Of a stretch of DNA of 52,920 nucleotides, positions 1 to 7,989 are shown piece by piece (the first letter of the stretch is position 1; the number at the start of each line of letters is the position of its first letter). Source of the DNA: Azospirillaceae bacterium (lineage in GTDB: Bacteria > Pseudomonadota > Alphaproteobacteria > Azospirillales > Azospirillaceae); NCBI GenBank assembly GCA_028277115.1, contig JANQHG010000080.1:1-52920 (forward strand), in the 5' to 3' direction. The position numbers and the translations under genes were made by a program. The notes under the pieces are model-generated. The model did no database searches. It saw nothing but the letters and a program-made list of their open reading frames with translations, and was not told the origin of the DNA.

Positions 1-482
1 CGATGCCGCCACCGGAGCCGACGCCGCCCCCACCGACCCCGGCCGACTGCGGGACCGTGGAGGGCCCGCGAACCTTCCGCGATGTGGTCGCGCTGTTCCA
101 GGACCGGCGCGAGGTGTTGCTCCACGCCCACCTCTATGCCCATGTCTATCCGGTGCGCACCGCGCCGGGCCGGCTCGAGTTTCGCCCGACCGACCGCGCA
201 CCGCGCGACCTCGCGACCAGGGTCGCGGCCTGCCTGACCAAATGGACCGGGCGCCAGTGGATGGTCGGGCTCAGCCGCGCCCCCGGCGAACCCACCCTCG
301 CCGACCAGGACGCCGCTGCGGAAAGCCAGGAACGCGCCGAGGCGAGCCGCCACCCGGTCGTGCGCGCGCTGCTCGACGAGTTCCCGGGCGCGCGCATCAC
401 CCGGATCACCCCGCTCGCCCCGCCATCGGACCGCGGCGGCGACCCCGCCGCCGCGATCGACGAGCCAACCGAAGACCCATAA
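1..482 (+). CDS. dnaX: DNA polymerase III gamma/tau subunit, C-terminal part (5' end outside window)
   Basis: This is the tail of the clamp-loader ATPase subunit that, with delta and delta', loads the beta clamp and bridges the polymerase cores in the cytoplasm. Only the last ~160 residues are present. A Pro-rich linker (PPPEPTPPPP) leads into the alphaproteobacterial C-terminal domain, with a conserved stretch around FRDVVALFQDRREVLLHAHL and a GRQWMVGLS segment. The frame is open at the left edge, so the ATPase core lies upstream. It ends 14 nt before ybaB, the classic dnaX-ybaB arrangement, which is the main support for the call. The polymerase-binding function of the domain is family knowledge. 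Confidence 0.85.
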   Translation, partial: MPPPEPTPPPPTPADCGTVEGPRTFRDVVALFQDRREVLLHAHLYAHVYPVRTAPGRLEFRPTDRAPRDLATRVAACLTKWTGRQWMVGLSRAPGEPTLADQDAAAESQERAEASRHPVVRALLDEFPGARITRITPLAPPSDRGGDPAAAIDEPTEDP

Positions 483-496
483 AAGGAGAAACCAAC

Positions 497-820
497 ATGA
501 AAAACATCGGCAACATGCTCAAGCAAGCCCAGCAAATGCAGAGCAAAATGCAAGAAATGCAAGAAAAACTGTCGGAACTGGAAATCGACGGCCAGGCCGG
601 CGGCGGCATGGTCCAAGTCACCTTGAACGGCCGCGGCGAAATGAAGGCGGTCAAGCTCGACAAGTCGATCGTCGACCCCGAGGAAATCGATGTGCTGGAA
701 GACCTGCTGGTCGCCGCCTACGGCGACGCCAAGGCGAAGGTCGAAGCGAAGATCTCGGAAGAAACTCAGGAGATGATGGGCGGGCTCAAGCTGCCGCCGG
801 GGATGAAGCTGCCGTTCTGA
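497..820 (+). CDS. ybaB: YbaB/EbfC-family nucleoid-associated protein
   Basis: A 107-residue DNA-binding protein of the YbaB/EbfC family, which forms dimers and binds the nucleoid; the family usually lies between dnaX and recR. The Met/Gln-rich N-terminal helix (LKQAQQMQSKMQEMQEKL) is the signature coiled arm, followed by a GGGMVQVTLNGRGEMKAVKLDKS core and a C-terminal MGGLKLPPGMKLPF tail typical of alphaproteobacteria. The start is fixed by a strong AAAAGGAGAA Shine-Dalgarno just upstream and by the full family length; an upstream in-frame ATG at 242 lies inside dnaX and was rejected. Codon use around the start is less GC-rich than in its neighbours. recR is not next; a repeat element follows instead. 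Confidence 0.95.
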   Translation: MKNIGNMLKQAQQMQSKMQEMQEKLSELEIDGQAGGGMVQVTLNGRGEMKAVKLDKSIVDPEEIDVLEDLLVAAYGDAKAKVEAKISEETQEMMGGLKLPPGMKLPF

Positions 821-825
821 CCGGG

Positions 826-893
826 TCGCTTCGCGAAGTCAGGGGGCGCCGCCCCCCGACACCCCCCGACCAAGGACAAGCCCTTGGACCCCA
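826..893. repeat. dispersed G/C-palindromic intergenic repeat, copy R1
   Basis: A short copy of the family seen eight times in this window. It contains the hairpin GGGGGCGCCGCCCCCC and a second small inverted repeat (CAAGGACAAGCCCTTG). It begins six bases after the ybaB stop and may act as its terminator, although no T-run follows. Confidence 0.6.
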
Positions 894-1020
894 GAAAAAC
901 GGGCGGCAACCGCAATCGTCGATCGATCCCAGGGCGTGGGCGGGTTGAGCGGTCGCAGGGGCAGGGAAAGACATCACATATCAGTCTTAGCGCGACCGAT
1001 GCAGCGCTCGGGAGGCGATC

Positions 1021-1593
1021 ATGGACGGTGTCGCCCAGTCCGGGCCGGATCCGGCCCTTTACCGCCAAATCGAAGACCTGCCCGAACATCTGACGGGCGA
1101 AATCCTGGACGGGCGTCTGGTCACCCACCCGCGGCCGGCGTGGCCCCATGCCATCGCCGCCGGTGCGCTCCACTCTCAAGTTCAACGCGCCTACCATCTG
1201 GGTCGTGGCGGGCCCGGTGGCTGGGTGGTCGTGTTCGAACCGGAACTCCATCTCGAGGCGGACGTGCTCGCGCCGGATATCGGTGGTTGGCGGCGCGAAC
1301 GTCTCGGCGGGAAAGTGCCGAAGATCGCCGCGGCAACCATTGCGCCCGATTGGGTCTGCGAGGTTACCTCGCCGTCGGCGGGACCAAGAGATCGCGTGGT
1401 CAAATCCAGGCTCTATCACCGCCACGGCGTGGCGTACTATTGGATCATCGATCCCGATACGCGAACGTTGGAAGTCTTCGAACGGCGTCCGGACGGATGG
1501 TTGCTGGCCCAAACCGCCAGCGATGACGACACGGTCTCGCCGGCGCCATTCCCTGAGTTGGCCCTGTCGCTCGCCGACCTGTGGTTGGTTTGA
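1021..1593 (+). CDS. Uma2 family endonuclease (DUF820)
   Basis: A 190-residue PD-(D/E)XK-fold protein of the Uma2/DUF820 family. The order of motifs fits: an N-terminal 'EILDGRLV' strand, 'FEPELHLEADVLAPDIGGWRR' with the catalytic-type acidic residues (E..L..D...PD), 'DWVCEVTSPS' and 'KSRLYHRHGVAYYWIIDPD'. Family members are presumed nucleases, but no substrate is established for most of them. The start ATG follows GGGAGG at good spacing, after the repeat R1. The gene is a single unit, convergent with the DUF6969-like gene on the other strand, whose stop is ~30 nt away. Such genes are frequently horizontally mobile, but composition here is not visibly different. Confidence 0.85.
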   Translation: MDGVAQSGPDPALYRQIEDLPEHLTGEILDGRLVTHPRPAWPHAIAAGALHSQVQRAYHLGRGGPGGWVVVFEPELHLEADVLAPDIGGWRRERLGGKVPKIAAATIAPDWVCEVTSPSAGPRDRVVKSRLYHRHGVAYYWIIDPDTRTLEVFERRPDGWLLAQTASDDDTVSPAPFPELALSLADLWLV

Positions 1594-1622
1594 CCGCCGG
1601 TCCCACCTCCCGGTCGGGACGG

Positions 1623-2387
1623 TCATGGCCCCGTCATCGGCACCCCGGCGCGCGCGCGGTCGATCGCGGCGACCTGATCCGACACCGAGATCGCACAGCG
1701 CGAGGGAAACTCGAGCCCGCGATCGTCGTAAACCAACCGGTCCGGCGCGTTCGCCTGCCAGGCCGCCACGGCGTCGTCGCGCGCCTCGAGCAATGCCGTG
1801 ATCTGCGGCCGGAACAGCTGGACCATCGCGGTAACCCACCGGTTGAGCGGCCGCGACGGCCGGTCGTGGTCGATCGCAAATCGCGTGACCATGCGCGCGG
1901 CGTCGCGGGCGGCATACCAGGTCTCGCCGGTGACCCAACGATTGGTGGTGAACAACCCGATCGCCCGCCCGTCGGCGGCGAGCGAAATGCCGATCAGATG
2001 CGCCAGAGCATCATTGGCGCCGGCCGGCCGCACCAGGTCGGGCACCGGGGCCGGCGCGACCCCGGACGGCATGCCGAGCGAGCGCAGGAAGGTGTGGAGG
2101 TGACCGATTTCGCCCGGCAACCCCTCGCCCTTGGCGTGGGCATGGAAATAATACTGCGCGTGGCGATCGTGATCATAGACATCGCCGGGTGGGTAATGCT
2201 GCCAGGGCACCGGCGTCGCCGTCTCACGGATCAGCGTCGAGACGACGGTGTCCCCGGTCGCCGCCAGCGCGCGAACCGCGTCTGCGACCCCACGCCCGGC
2301 CGCGGCCAGCGCATCGAGCTCGGCACGTCCGAGCGTTTCGAACGCCGGCGGCACCGGCGCCGACGGCGGGGCCGCCCGGTCGGTCAT
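1623..2387 (-). CDS. conserved protein, probably DUF6969 family, last gene of the mlaFD operon
   Basis: A 254-residue cytoplasmic-looking protein without signal peptide or membrane segments. It carries a conserved His-rich core: 'WQHYPPGDVYDHDRHAQYYFHAH' followed by 'GEIGHLHTFLR', spacing that would suit a metal site. I recall this pattern in a family annotated DUF6969 in Alphaproteobacteria, with no assigned reaction; the family name is from memory. Its ATG overlaps the mlaD stop by four bases (ATGA), so it is translationally coupled to the lipid-transport genes. Whether it takes part in lipid transport is unknown. Confidence 0.7.
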   Translation of the reverse strand: MTDRAAPPSAPVPPAFETLGRAELDALAAAGRGVADAVRALAATGDTVVSTLIRETATPVPWQHYPPGDVYDHDRHAQYYFHAHAKGEGLPGEIGHLHTFLRSLGMPSGVAPAPVPDLVRPAGANDALAHLIGISLAADGRAIGLFTTNRWVTGETWYAARDAARMVTRFAIDHDRPSRPLNRWVTAMVQLFRPQITALLEARDDAVAAWQANAPDRLVYDDRGLEFPSRCAISVSDQVAAIDRARAGVPMTGP

Positions 2388-3394
2388 TGTGCGCCCTCGC
2401 CGTCGCCGTCGGTGCCGCTGAACAGGAACTGGACCGGCCCGCGCTCGATCTCGCGGCTGACCCGCGACAGGCTGACCGCGAGCGCCCGCAACTCGACGAT
2501 CAACCGCGACAGCTCGTAGAGCCCGACCCCGGAAAAATCGCGCACCGCGGTCCGGTTCTCGGCGATCGCGCCGCTCGCCTCGTCGGACAACGCGGCAAGC
2601 GCGCGCGCCAACGCCTGAACCTCGACCATGGTCTCCTGCATCCCGCCGAGACCGAGCTTGGCGTTATGGTCGAGCTCGGCCAGTGTCAGGCGCACCCGCG
2701 CCAACGTCCGATCGACGCTGAGCGCCACCGTCTCGACTTGGCGCTCGACCGTGACGAACAGGGTGTCGACCTGGCCGGCGGTGCGCCGGATCGCGACCAT
2801 GGTCTCCTCGGCGTCGTCGGCGGTGTCGGCAAGGCTGCGGCTCATCCGGTGCAGGTTGGCCAGCGTGTCGGTGATCAGGCGCTCGTTCTCGACGCTCAGG
2901 ATCTCATTCAGCCGCTCGCCGAGCACCAGGAACCGGTCGACCGCCGCCGGCGCGTCCTCGAGCAGCCGGTCGAGCGCCGAGCGCTCGGACGGGATCACCG
3001 CCGGCGCGCCGTCGCCGGCCGGGCGCACCGGCGGCGCCGCCGCGGTGCTGCCGGTCAGCTGAACGAACGAGTTGCCGGTCATCCCCTTGACCTCGAGCCG
3101 GGCGACCGTGTCGGTCTTGACCGGCACCTCGGGGTCGATCCGCACGGTGACCCGCACCCGCTCGACATTGTCCGGGTCGATCCGGATCTCGGTCACCTTG
3201 CCGACCGGGATGCCGTGGTAGCGCACCGGGCTGCCGGTCTTGAGCCCGGTGACCGAACCCGGAAAATAGATGTGATAGGCGGGCCGGGTCTCGATCAGCT
3301 GGACCCGCCCGATCCACAGGGTGAACACCACCATCGCGGCGCCGAGACCGAGCACGAACAGGCCGATCGAGACATAGTGCGCGCGTGGTTCCAT
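2384..3394 (-). CDS. mlaD: MlaD/MCE-domain lipid-transport substrate-binding protein
   Basis: A 336-residue inner-membrane-anchored MCE protein. Residues ~7-27 form one hydrophobic segment (VSIGLFVLGLGAAMVVFTLW), followed by the MCE domain at ~40-120 (YFPGSVTGLKTGSPVRYHGIPVGKV, then VRIDPEVPVKTDTVARLEVKGMTGNSFVQLTG). A long helical C-terminal region (~150-310) is typical of the longer MlaD types and would form the periplasmic tunnel. Such proteins move phospholipids between inner and outer membranes with an MlaE permease and MlaF ATPase. mlaF lies 45 nt upstream on the same strand, and the next gene overlaps by 4 nt. It is longer than the ~180-residue E. coli MlaD. Confidence 0.88.
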   Translation of the reverse strand: MEPRAHYVSIGLFVLGLGAAMVVFTLWIGRVQLIETRPAYHIYFPGSVTGLKTGSPVRYHGIPVGKVTEIRIDPDNVERVRVTVRIDPEVPVKTDTVARLEVKGMTGNSFVQLTGSTAAAPPVRPAGDGAPAVIPSERSALDRLLEDAPAAVDRFLVLGERLNEILSVENERLITDTLANLHRMSRSLADTADDAEETMVAIRRTAGQVDTLFVTVERQVETVALSVDRTLARVRLTLAELDHNAKLGLGGMQETMVEVQALARALAALSDEASGAIAENRTAVRDFSGVGLYELSRLIVELRALAVSLSRVSREIERGPVQFLFSGTDGDGEGAQ

Positions 3395-3439
3395 GCCTGT
3401 CCTCAGAACAACGCCCGGGCGCGGCCGCCGGGCCCGAGA

Positions 3440-4252
3440 CTAACCGACGGTCGCCGCGGCCAGGGCCGGCCCGCCCTCGAGCGCGGCGCGGCCGCGCGGC
3501 CCCCCGAAATAGGCCTCGATCCAGGGATGCGGCGTCCGGCGCAACTCGTCGAGCGTGCCGACCACCAGCCGGCCGTCGACCAGCGCGGCGACCCGGTCGC
3601 AGATCGCCGACAGACTGTCGAGGTCGTGGGTGACCATGAACACGGTGAGCCCGAGCCCGCGCTGGAGATAGCCGATCAACTCGTCGAACGCGGCCGCACC
3701 GATCGGGTCGAGCCCGGCGGTCGGCTCGTCCAAAAACAGGATTTCGGGGTCGAGCGCAAGCGCGCGCGCCAAGCCCGCGCGTTTGCGCATGCCGCCGGAC
3801 AGCTGCGCCGGCAGCTTGTCGGCCGCCCCGGGCGCCAGACCGACCTGGGCGATCTTGACCCGCGCCACCTGGTCGATCAACGCCGGCGCCAGGTCCGTGT
3901 GCTCGTTGAGCGGCACCGCGACATTTTCAAGCACGCTCAATGAGCTGAACAATGCACCGTCTTGAAATAAAACGCCGCAGCGTTCCTGAAGCTCGCGTCG
4001 ACGGCGCAGCGACAGCCGAGAGACCTCTTCGCCGAACAAGACGATCCGCCCGGCGCTCGGCCGCTCGAGCCCGACGATCGCCTTTAGAAGCACCGATTTG
4101 CCGCTGCCCGAGCCGCCGACCACGCCCAAAACCTCGCCGCGCCGGACGTCGAGGTCGAGCCGATCGTGCACGACGTGGTCGCCAAAGCGAGTCACGAGCC
4201 CGCGCACCGAGATCACCACCTCGTGGCCGAGCGTACCGGCCCGTCCGGTCAT
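3440..4252 (-). CDS. mlaF: MlaF-type ABC transporter ATP-binding protein
   Basis: A 270-residue ATPase that would energise MCE-type phospholipid transport at the inner membrane. Visible motifs are Walker A GGSGSGKSVLLKAIVG, Q-loop region LFQDGALFSSLSV (the family hallmark 'FQ.GALF.S..V'), signature LSGGMRKRAGLARAL, Walker B EILFLDEPTAGLDP and H-loop THDLDS. The reading frame stays open upstream to 4483, but that part encodes only repeat sequence and low-complexity residues. The ATG at 4252 gives the normal family start (MTGRAGTLGHEVVISVRGL). A permease gene (mlaE) would be expected beside it, but none is present between 4253 and 4604. Confidence 0.88.
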   Translation of the reverse strand: MTGRAGTLGHEVVISVRGLVTRFGDHVVHDRLDLDVRRGEVLGVVGGSGSGKSVLLKAIVGLERPSAGRIVLFGEEVSRLSLRRRRELQERCGVLFQDGALFSSLSVLENVAVPLNEHTDLAPALIDQVARVKIAQVGLAPGAADKLPAQLSGGMRKRAGLARALALDPEILFLDEPTAGLDPIGAAAFDELIGYLQRGLGLTVFMVTHDLDSLSAICDRVAALVDGRLVVGTLDELRRTPHPWIEAYFGGPRGRAALEGGPALAAATVG

Positions 4253-4401
4253 CGCCGCCGTGCCATCCGCCGCAGGTCGGGGGTCACCATGCCTCGGGTC
4301 GGCTCCGCATGCTCGATAAAGACGTGGTAACGGATTTAACGATCGCGCGGCCGCGGTGCAAGGCGGGGATACCGGCGAGAGCGAGCCCGGCGGCGCCGAT
4401 A

Positions 4402-4546
4402 TTGGGGCCGGCGCCCCAAGATCAGGGTGTTCGCTCCCCCTTCCCCCCCCCGGCCCCCAGTTGATGGGGGTCAAGGGGGGCAACCCCCTTGCGGGGGTCG
4501 AGGGGGCAGCGCCCCCCGCGACGGCCGTCAGGCCGCAGCCGGCGTT
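4402..4546. repeat. dispersed G/C-palindromic intergenic repeat, copy R2
   Basis: The copy lies between mlaF and the DUF4340 gene. It reads, in the plus direction, C-tract, GGGGGTCAAGGGGGG, CAACCCCCTTGCGGGGG, GGGGGCAGCGCCCCC, then CGGCCGTCAGGCCG. Consecutive inverted repeats of G and C tracts can fold into several hairpins on either strand. Together with flanking sequence it fills the 350-base gap 4253-4604, where I see no gene. Confidence 0.75.
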
Positions 4547-4604
4547 TCAACCAGGAACGGCGGCCGACGGCCGACGGGGAACCAACCGCGCCCCCTCCGG
4601 TCCC

Positions 4605-5759
4605 CTACTCCGCCGCGTCCGGTTCCGGTTCCTCGATCACGTCGCCGAGCCGGCGCGTCAGCGTGTCGGCCGAATAGGACGACACCTTGTATGCCCACCC
4701 GGCGTGGCGGTCGGTGATCCCGGCCACCTCGGCACGCAGGGTCTCGAGCGGGTCGTCCTCGGTTGTCTCGGCCTCGTCGCCCCCGGCCTCGGCGGTCGCG
4801 GTGCGAGCGGCCTCGGCCGCCGCGGTGGCGAGTGCCTCGTCGAGCTCGGCCGAGAAGGTGACCCATCCGTCGCCGCCGTCGTCATCGTCACCGGTCTCAC
4901 CGCGCTCACGCACCGTCCGCGCGGTCACCACCAGACCGTCGAAGGTGCGCAAGGTCAGCGTGACCGCGACCGCCTCGGTCGCCGGGTCGGCCGGGCGGAC
5001 ATCGTCGAAATAGAAGTATGCAAGCGCGCCCGCGATCCGGTTGACCTCGCTGGTCTTGACCTCCGCGCCCTCGGGCGGGGTGTCGAGCGCGAGCGTGCCG
5101 TCCGGGTCGGCGCGCGACGCCGAGAACGCGGTGCCGTCCGGGTGGTGCACCTCGAGCCGCATCACCCGCTCGCGCGTCACCTCGGGCACCGACTTGTCGA
5201 TCCACTCGACCGGGTCGGCCGCGGGCTGGAAGGTGCCCTCGACCAGCCAGGTCTGGTCCTCGCCCGGCATCCGGACATAGAAGGTCCCGGGCTGGCTGCC
5301 GCTGGCATAGTCGCGGGTGTCGCCGCGCAGCACGGTCGCGAGCGCCGTGCCCGCGCCGTCGGCCAGCGTGACCTCGACCGCCTTCGACCCCTCGACCGCG
5401 ACGTCGCGTAGGCCGAGCCGATCGAAGTAGTCCGGGTTCGCGGTCATCGGCTCGACCACCGCCAGCCCGGCCAAGCCCAGCACGGTCTCGCGCACCTTGT
5501 CCGGGTTGGCCGGGTAATCGCCCTTTTCCGCGACGGTCCAGACGCCGTCCGCGTTCCGGCCGACCGTCACCGTCGCCTCGGCCGACCGCGCCGTGATCCG
5601 GGCGACCTCGTTGACCCGCGATGCGAAATTGCCGAACAGGTCGGTCGCTGCCGGTGCCGACGCCTCATGGGCCTGTTGCTGTTCGACCCAGGCCCAATAG
5701 GCCGCCCAGCCGACCACGGCGGTGACCACGATCAGGAACAGAAAAGTCGTCCAACGCAT
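4605..5759 (-). CDS. DUF4340 domain protein, membrane-anchored, with Gld-type ABC transporter
   Basis: A 384-residue protein with one N-terminal membrane helix (TTFLFLIVVTAVVGWAAYWAW, residues ~4-24) and a large external part of the DUF4340 type: repeated beta segments such as 'VTVGRNADGVWTVAEKGDYPAN', 'FYVRMPGEDQTWLVEG' and 'WIDKSVPEVTRERVMRLEV'. An acidic low-complexity stretch (GETGDDDDGGDG, EAGGDEAETTEDD) lies near the C-terminus. DUF4340 genes habitually follow GldG-like genes in gliding-type ABC operons, as here. Their biochemical role is not known; a periplasmic accessory of the transporter is the reasonable inference. Repeat R3 separates it from the gldG-like gene, so cotranscription is likely but not certain. 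Confidence 0.85.
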   Translation of the reverse strand: MRWTTFLFLIVVTAVVGWAAYWAWVEQQQAHEASAPAATDLFGNFASRVNEVARITARSAEATVTVGRNADGVWTVAEKGDYPANPDKVRETVLGLAGLAVVEPMTANPDYFDRLGLRDVAVEGSKAVEVTLADGAGTALATVLRGDTRDYASGSQPGTFYVRMPGEDQTWLVEGTFQPAADPVEWIDKSVPEVTRERVMRLEVHHPDGTAFSASRADPDGTLALDTPPEGAEVKTSEVNRIAGALAYFYFDDVRPADPATEAVAVTLTLRTFDGLVVTARTVRERGETGDDDDGGDGWVTFSAELDEALATAAAEAARTATAEAGGDEAETTEDDPLETLRAEVAGITDRHAGWAYKVSSYSADTLTRRLGDVIEEPEPDAAE

Positions 5760-5803
5760 CCCTCGTCCCTTTTTCGTCGATAGCGATCGGTTCGGCGCAG
5801 GTG

Positions 5804-5935
5804 GCTGGCGCCCTCAAGGTCAGGGTTTTCCCCCTGGACCCCATTTTTTGGGGGGTCAAGGGGGCAACCCCTTGCGGGGGTCGAGGGGGGCAGCGCCCCC
5901 CGAAACGGCCGCAAGGCCGAACCCGGCGCCGCTGG
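5804..5935. repeat. dispersed G/C-palindromic intergenic repeat, copy R3
   Basis: Same orientation and layout as R2: CCCCTGGACCCC, GGGGTCAAGGGGGCAACCCC, TGCGGGGGTCGAGGGGGG, CAGCGCCCCCC, then CGGCCGCAAGGCCG. It occupies the gap between the gldG-like gene and the DUF4340 gene, inside what should be one transcription unit. Confidence 0.75.
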
Positions 5936-5958
5936 CGTCCCCGTCAGATCTCAGGCGC

Positions 5959-7974
5959 TCAGTCGCCGACCCGACGCCGGCGCCGAGTCTGGCTGCGCAC
6001 CGCCGCCAGGATCAACGCCAGCAACGCGACCGCGACCGGTACCAGGCCGATGTTGATCACCTTGATCGTGTCCTGCAGCCGCTCGATGTCCTTGTTCAGG
6101 TTGTGCTGGACATCGCGCAGCTCGCGGCGGATGCGCACGACCTCGCCGCGGAACCGGTCGATCGCCTGTTGCTCTTCCGCGGTGACCAGGGTCGATTTGC
6201 CGGCCTCGCCCGACTTGGTCTGGAGCTCGCGCAACTGGCGCTCGGTCTCGGTCAGCTGGGACTGCAGCTCCTGCTCGCGCGCCAGAAACTGCCGGGCCGC
6301 CGTCCGCTGCAGCTCCTCGATCCGGGTGAACGGCCGATCCGACGCGGCACGCCCGCGCAGGCCGATCAGCTCGCTCGACCCGGTCAGGTTGTCGATCGCG
6401 TTGACCACGAGGTCGCCGTTGGCCGCGATCGGCACCACCAGGCGTTGACCGAAGAAGTCCTGCGACTGCACCCAGTAGCGATCCTCGAGCAGATCCGAAT
6501 CGGCGACCACGATCAAGGTCACCGGCCCGCGGCTTTCGGACAGATGGCTCCGCTCGGGTCCGCTCGCGGCGTCATCCGCTGCGGCTTCGCCGTCATCCGC
6601 TGCGGCTTCGCCGTCGGCCGCTGCGGCTTCGCCGTCGGCCGCTGCGGCTTCGCCGTCGGCCGGGTCGGCATCGTCGTCGGCGGGCGGCGGGCCGTCGGGG
6701 AACGCGGTCTCGACCGTGCCGGTGACCCGCCCCGCGATCACCAGCGTTTCGCCCTGGCTCGGCGACAGGGCTGCAAGCACCGCTTCGGGGTCGGGCTGGC
6801 CGCGCACCTGGTCGATCGGCAGCAGTTGGCCGAGCGGCGACGAGCTGACCAGCGGCGCCAGCGTGATCGACGCGCCCTCGCCCACCTTCAGGCTGCCGGC
6901 GGTCGCAAGGTTGATCGACCCGAGGTCGGCGGTCACCACGTCGTCGCGATCGAGCAGTTGATCGGGCACGCTCAGCCACGCCGGATAGGGCACCGCGCGC
7001 TGGCGCCGGCCCCGGCCGGTCGCGACCTGCATCGCCAAACGCGGGTCCGCGACGAACTGGTCGGCCGCGAGTTCGAGGCCCCAGGCGTCGAACAGCCGTG
7101 ACAGGGTCGCCTGGTGATCGCCCATCGGGTTCGGCCGGCCCTGCGGCCCCGGCTGCTGCGCCGCCGACTCGGCCCACGGATCGACGAACAGGACCGCCTT
7201 GCCGCCGCCCAGAATGTACTGGTCGATCGCATAGAGCGCCGGCTCGGGCAGGTCCTTGGGCCGCGCGACCATTAAGACCGTGACCTCGGGCTCGATCTCG
7301 GTCAGCTGGTCGGCCTCGAGCGTGCGGACCTCGAACAGCTGGCGCAGCTGCTCATACAGGACATAGGGCTGGACCTGGCCGCGCATCGCCATCGCCATGC
7401 CGCCCGGGCCGAACTCGAACGGCACGCTGCCGACGATCCCGAGCACCGGCTTGGTCGGGTCGGTCAGGTTGTAGATGAGCTTGGTCAGGTCGTACTCGAG
7501 AAAGCGTTCCCGGCTCTGCTGGAAGAACGGGATCACTTCGCGCTGGTTGATCGTGTTGGTGCCGACCAGGCCGAAGAACACCTGCTCGCCCGAGGTCTGG
7601 TCGAGCGGCACGCCCTGCAGCCCCGCCTGGACCGCCCGGTCCTCGGCGCGCGAGAACGGCTCGGGATCGATCACCTCGAGCCTTATCTTGCCGCCGGCAT
7701 CGGTCTGATACTCCTCAAGCAGCTCGCGCACCCGGTTGCCGTAGACCCGGAAGGTCGGCAGTTCGCGCGCGAGCTTCTCGGAAAAGAAGAAGCGCAGCGT
7801 GATCGGCTCTGCGACCTGGTCCAGGATCGCCCGAGTGCCGTCCGACAGCGTGAACAAGCCGCGCTCGGTCAGATCGAGGCGGACCTGCGGCAAAGTGAGC
7901 GTGCTGAAGATATTGATCGCGACGAACAGCACCGCCGCCACGACCAGAGCGGTGATCGACAGAAAGCTTCGCAT
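5959..7974 (-). CDS. GldG-like ABC transporter auxiliary protein
   Basis: A 671-residue membrane protein of the GldG (ABC-type uncharacterised transport, IFT52-like domain) family. An N-terminal helix (residues ~4-27) is followed by 'DLTERGLFTLSDGTRAILDQVAEPITLRFFFSEKLA', the standard opening of the family, then a receptor-like domain ('VLFVDPWAES', 'DAWGLELAADQFVADPRLAM'), a coiled coil at ~560-640 (LAREQELQSQLTETERQLRELQ) and a C-terminal helix ending in RRRRRVGD. A four-fold repeat of the heptad DGEAAA(A/D) sits around residues 440-470. It is encoded between the permease upstream (15 nt gap) and DUF4340. The transported substrate of these non-gliding homologues is unknown. Confidence 0.85.
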   Translation of the reverse strand: MRSFLSITALVVAAVLFVAINIFSTLTLPQVRLDLTERGLFTLSDGTRAILDQVAEPITLRFFFSEKLARELPTFRVYGNRVRELLEEYQTDAGGKIRLEVIDPEPFSRAEDRAVQAGLQGVPLDQTSGEQVFFGLVGTNTINQREVIPFFQQSRERFLEYDLTKLIYNLTDPTKPVLGIVGSVPFEFGPGGMAMAMRGQVQPYVLYEQLRQLFEVRTLEADQLTEIEPEVTVLMVARPKDLPEPALYAIDQYILGGGKAVLFVDPWAESAAQQPGPQGRPNPMGDHQATLSRLFDAWGLELAADQFVADPRLAMQVATGRGRRQRAVPYPAWLSVPDQLLDRDDVVTADLGSINLATAGSLKVGEGASITLAPLVSSSPLGQLLPIDQVRGQPDPEAVLAALSPSQGETLVIAGRVTGTVETAFPDGPPPADDDADPADGEAAAADGEAAAADGEAAADDGEAAADDAASGPERSHLSESRGPVTLIVVADSDLLEDRYWVQSQDFFGQRLVVPIAANGDLVVNAIDNLTGSSELIGLRGRAASDRPFTRIEELQRTAARQFLAREQELQSQLTETERQLRELQTKSGEAGKSTLVTAEEQQAIDRFRGEVVRIRRELRDVQHNLNKDIERLQDTIKVINIGLVPVAVALLALILAAVRSQTRRRRRVGD
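6571..6662. repeat. 21-bp tandem repeat inside the gldG-like gene
   Basis: Four consecutive 21-bp units, two of form GTCATCCGCTGCGGCTTCGCC and two of form GTCGGCCGCTGCGGCTTCGCC in halves, keep the frame and encode the acidic/alanine heptads of the protein. They look like slippage expansion in a linker, and copy number probably varies between strains. Confidence 0.85.
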
Positions 7975-7989
7975 GACCTCGCGTCCCCT

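Noticed and set aside
2189..3943. 584-codon plus-strand open frame opposite mlaD and mlaF
   Set aside because: It is Arg/Asp/Pro-rich with no domain signal and mirrors the strongly supported mla genes on the other strand; long antisense frames are expected in such GC-rich DNA.
6571..6662. CRISPR-like array
   Set aside because: Units are contiguous 21-bp repeats in coding frame without spacers.
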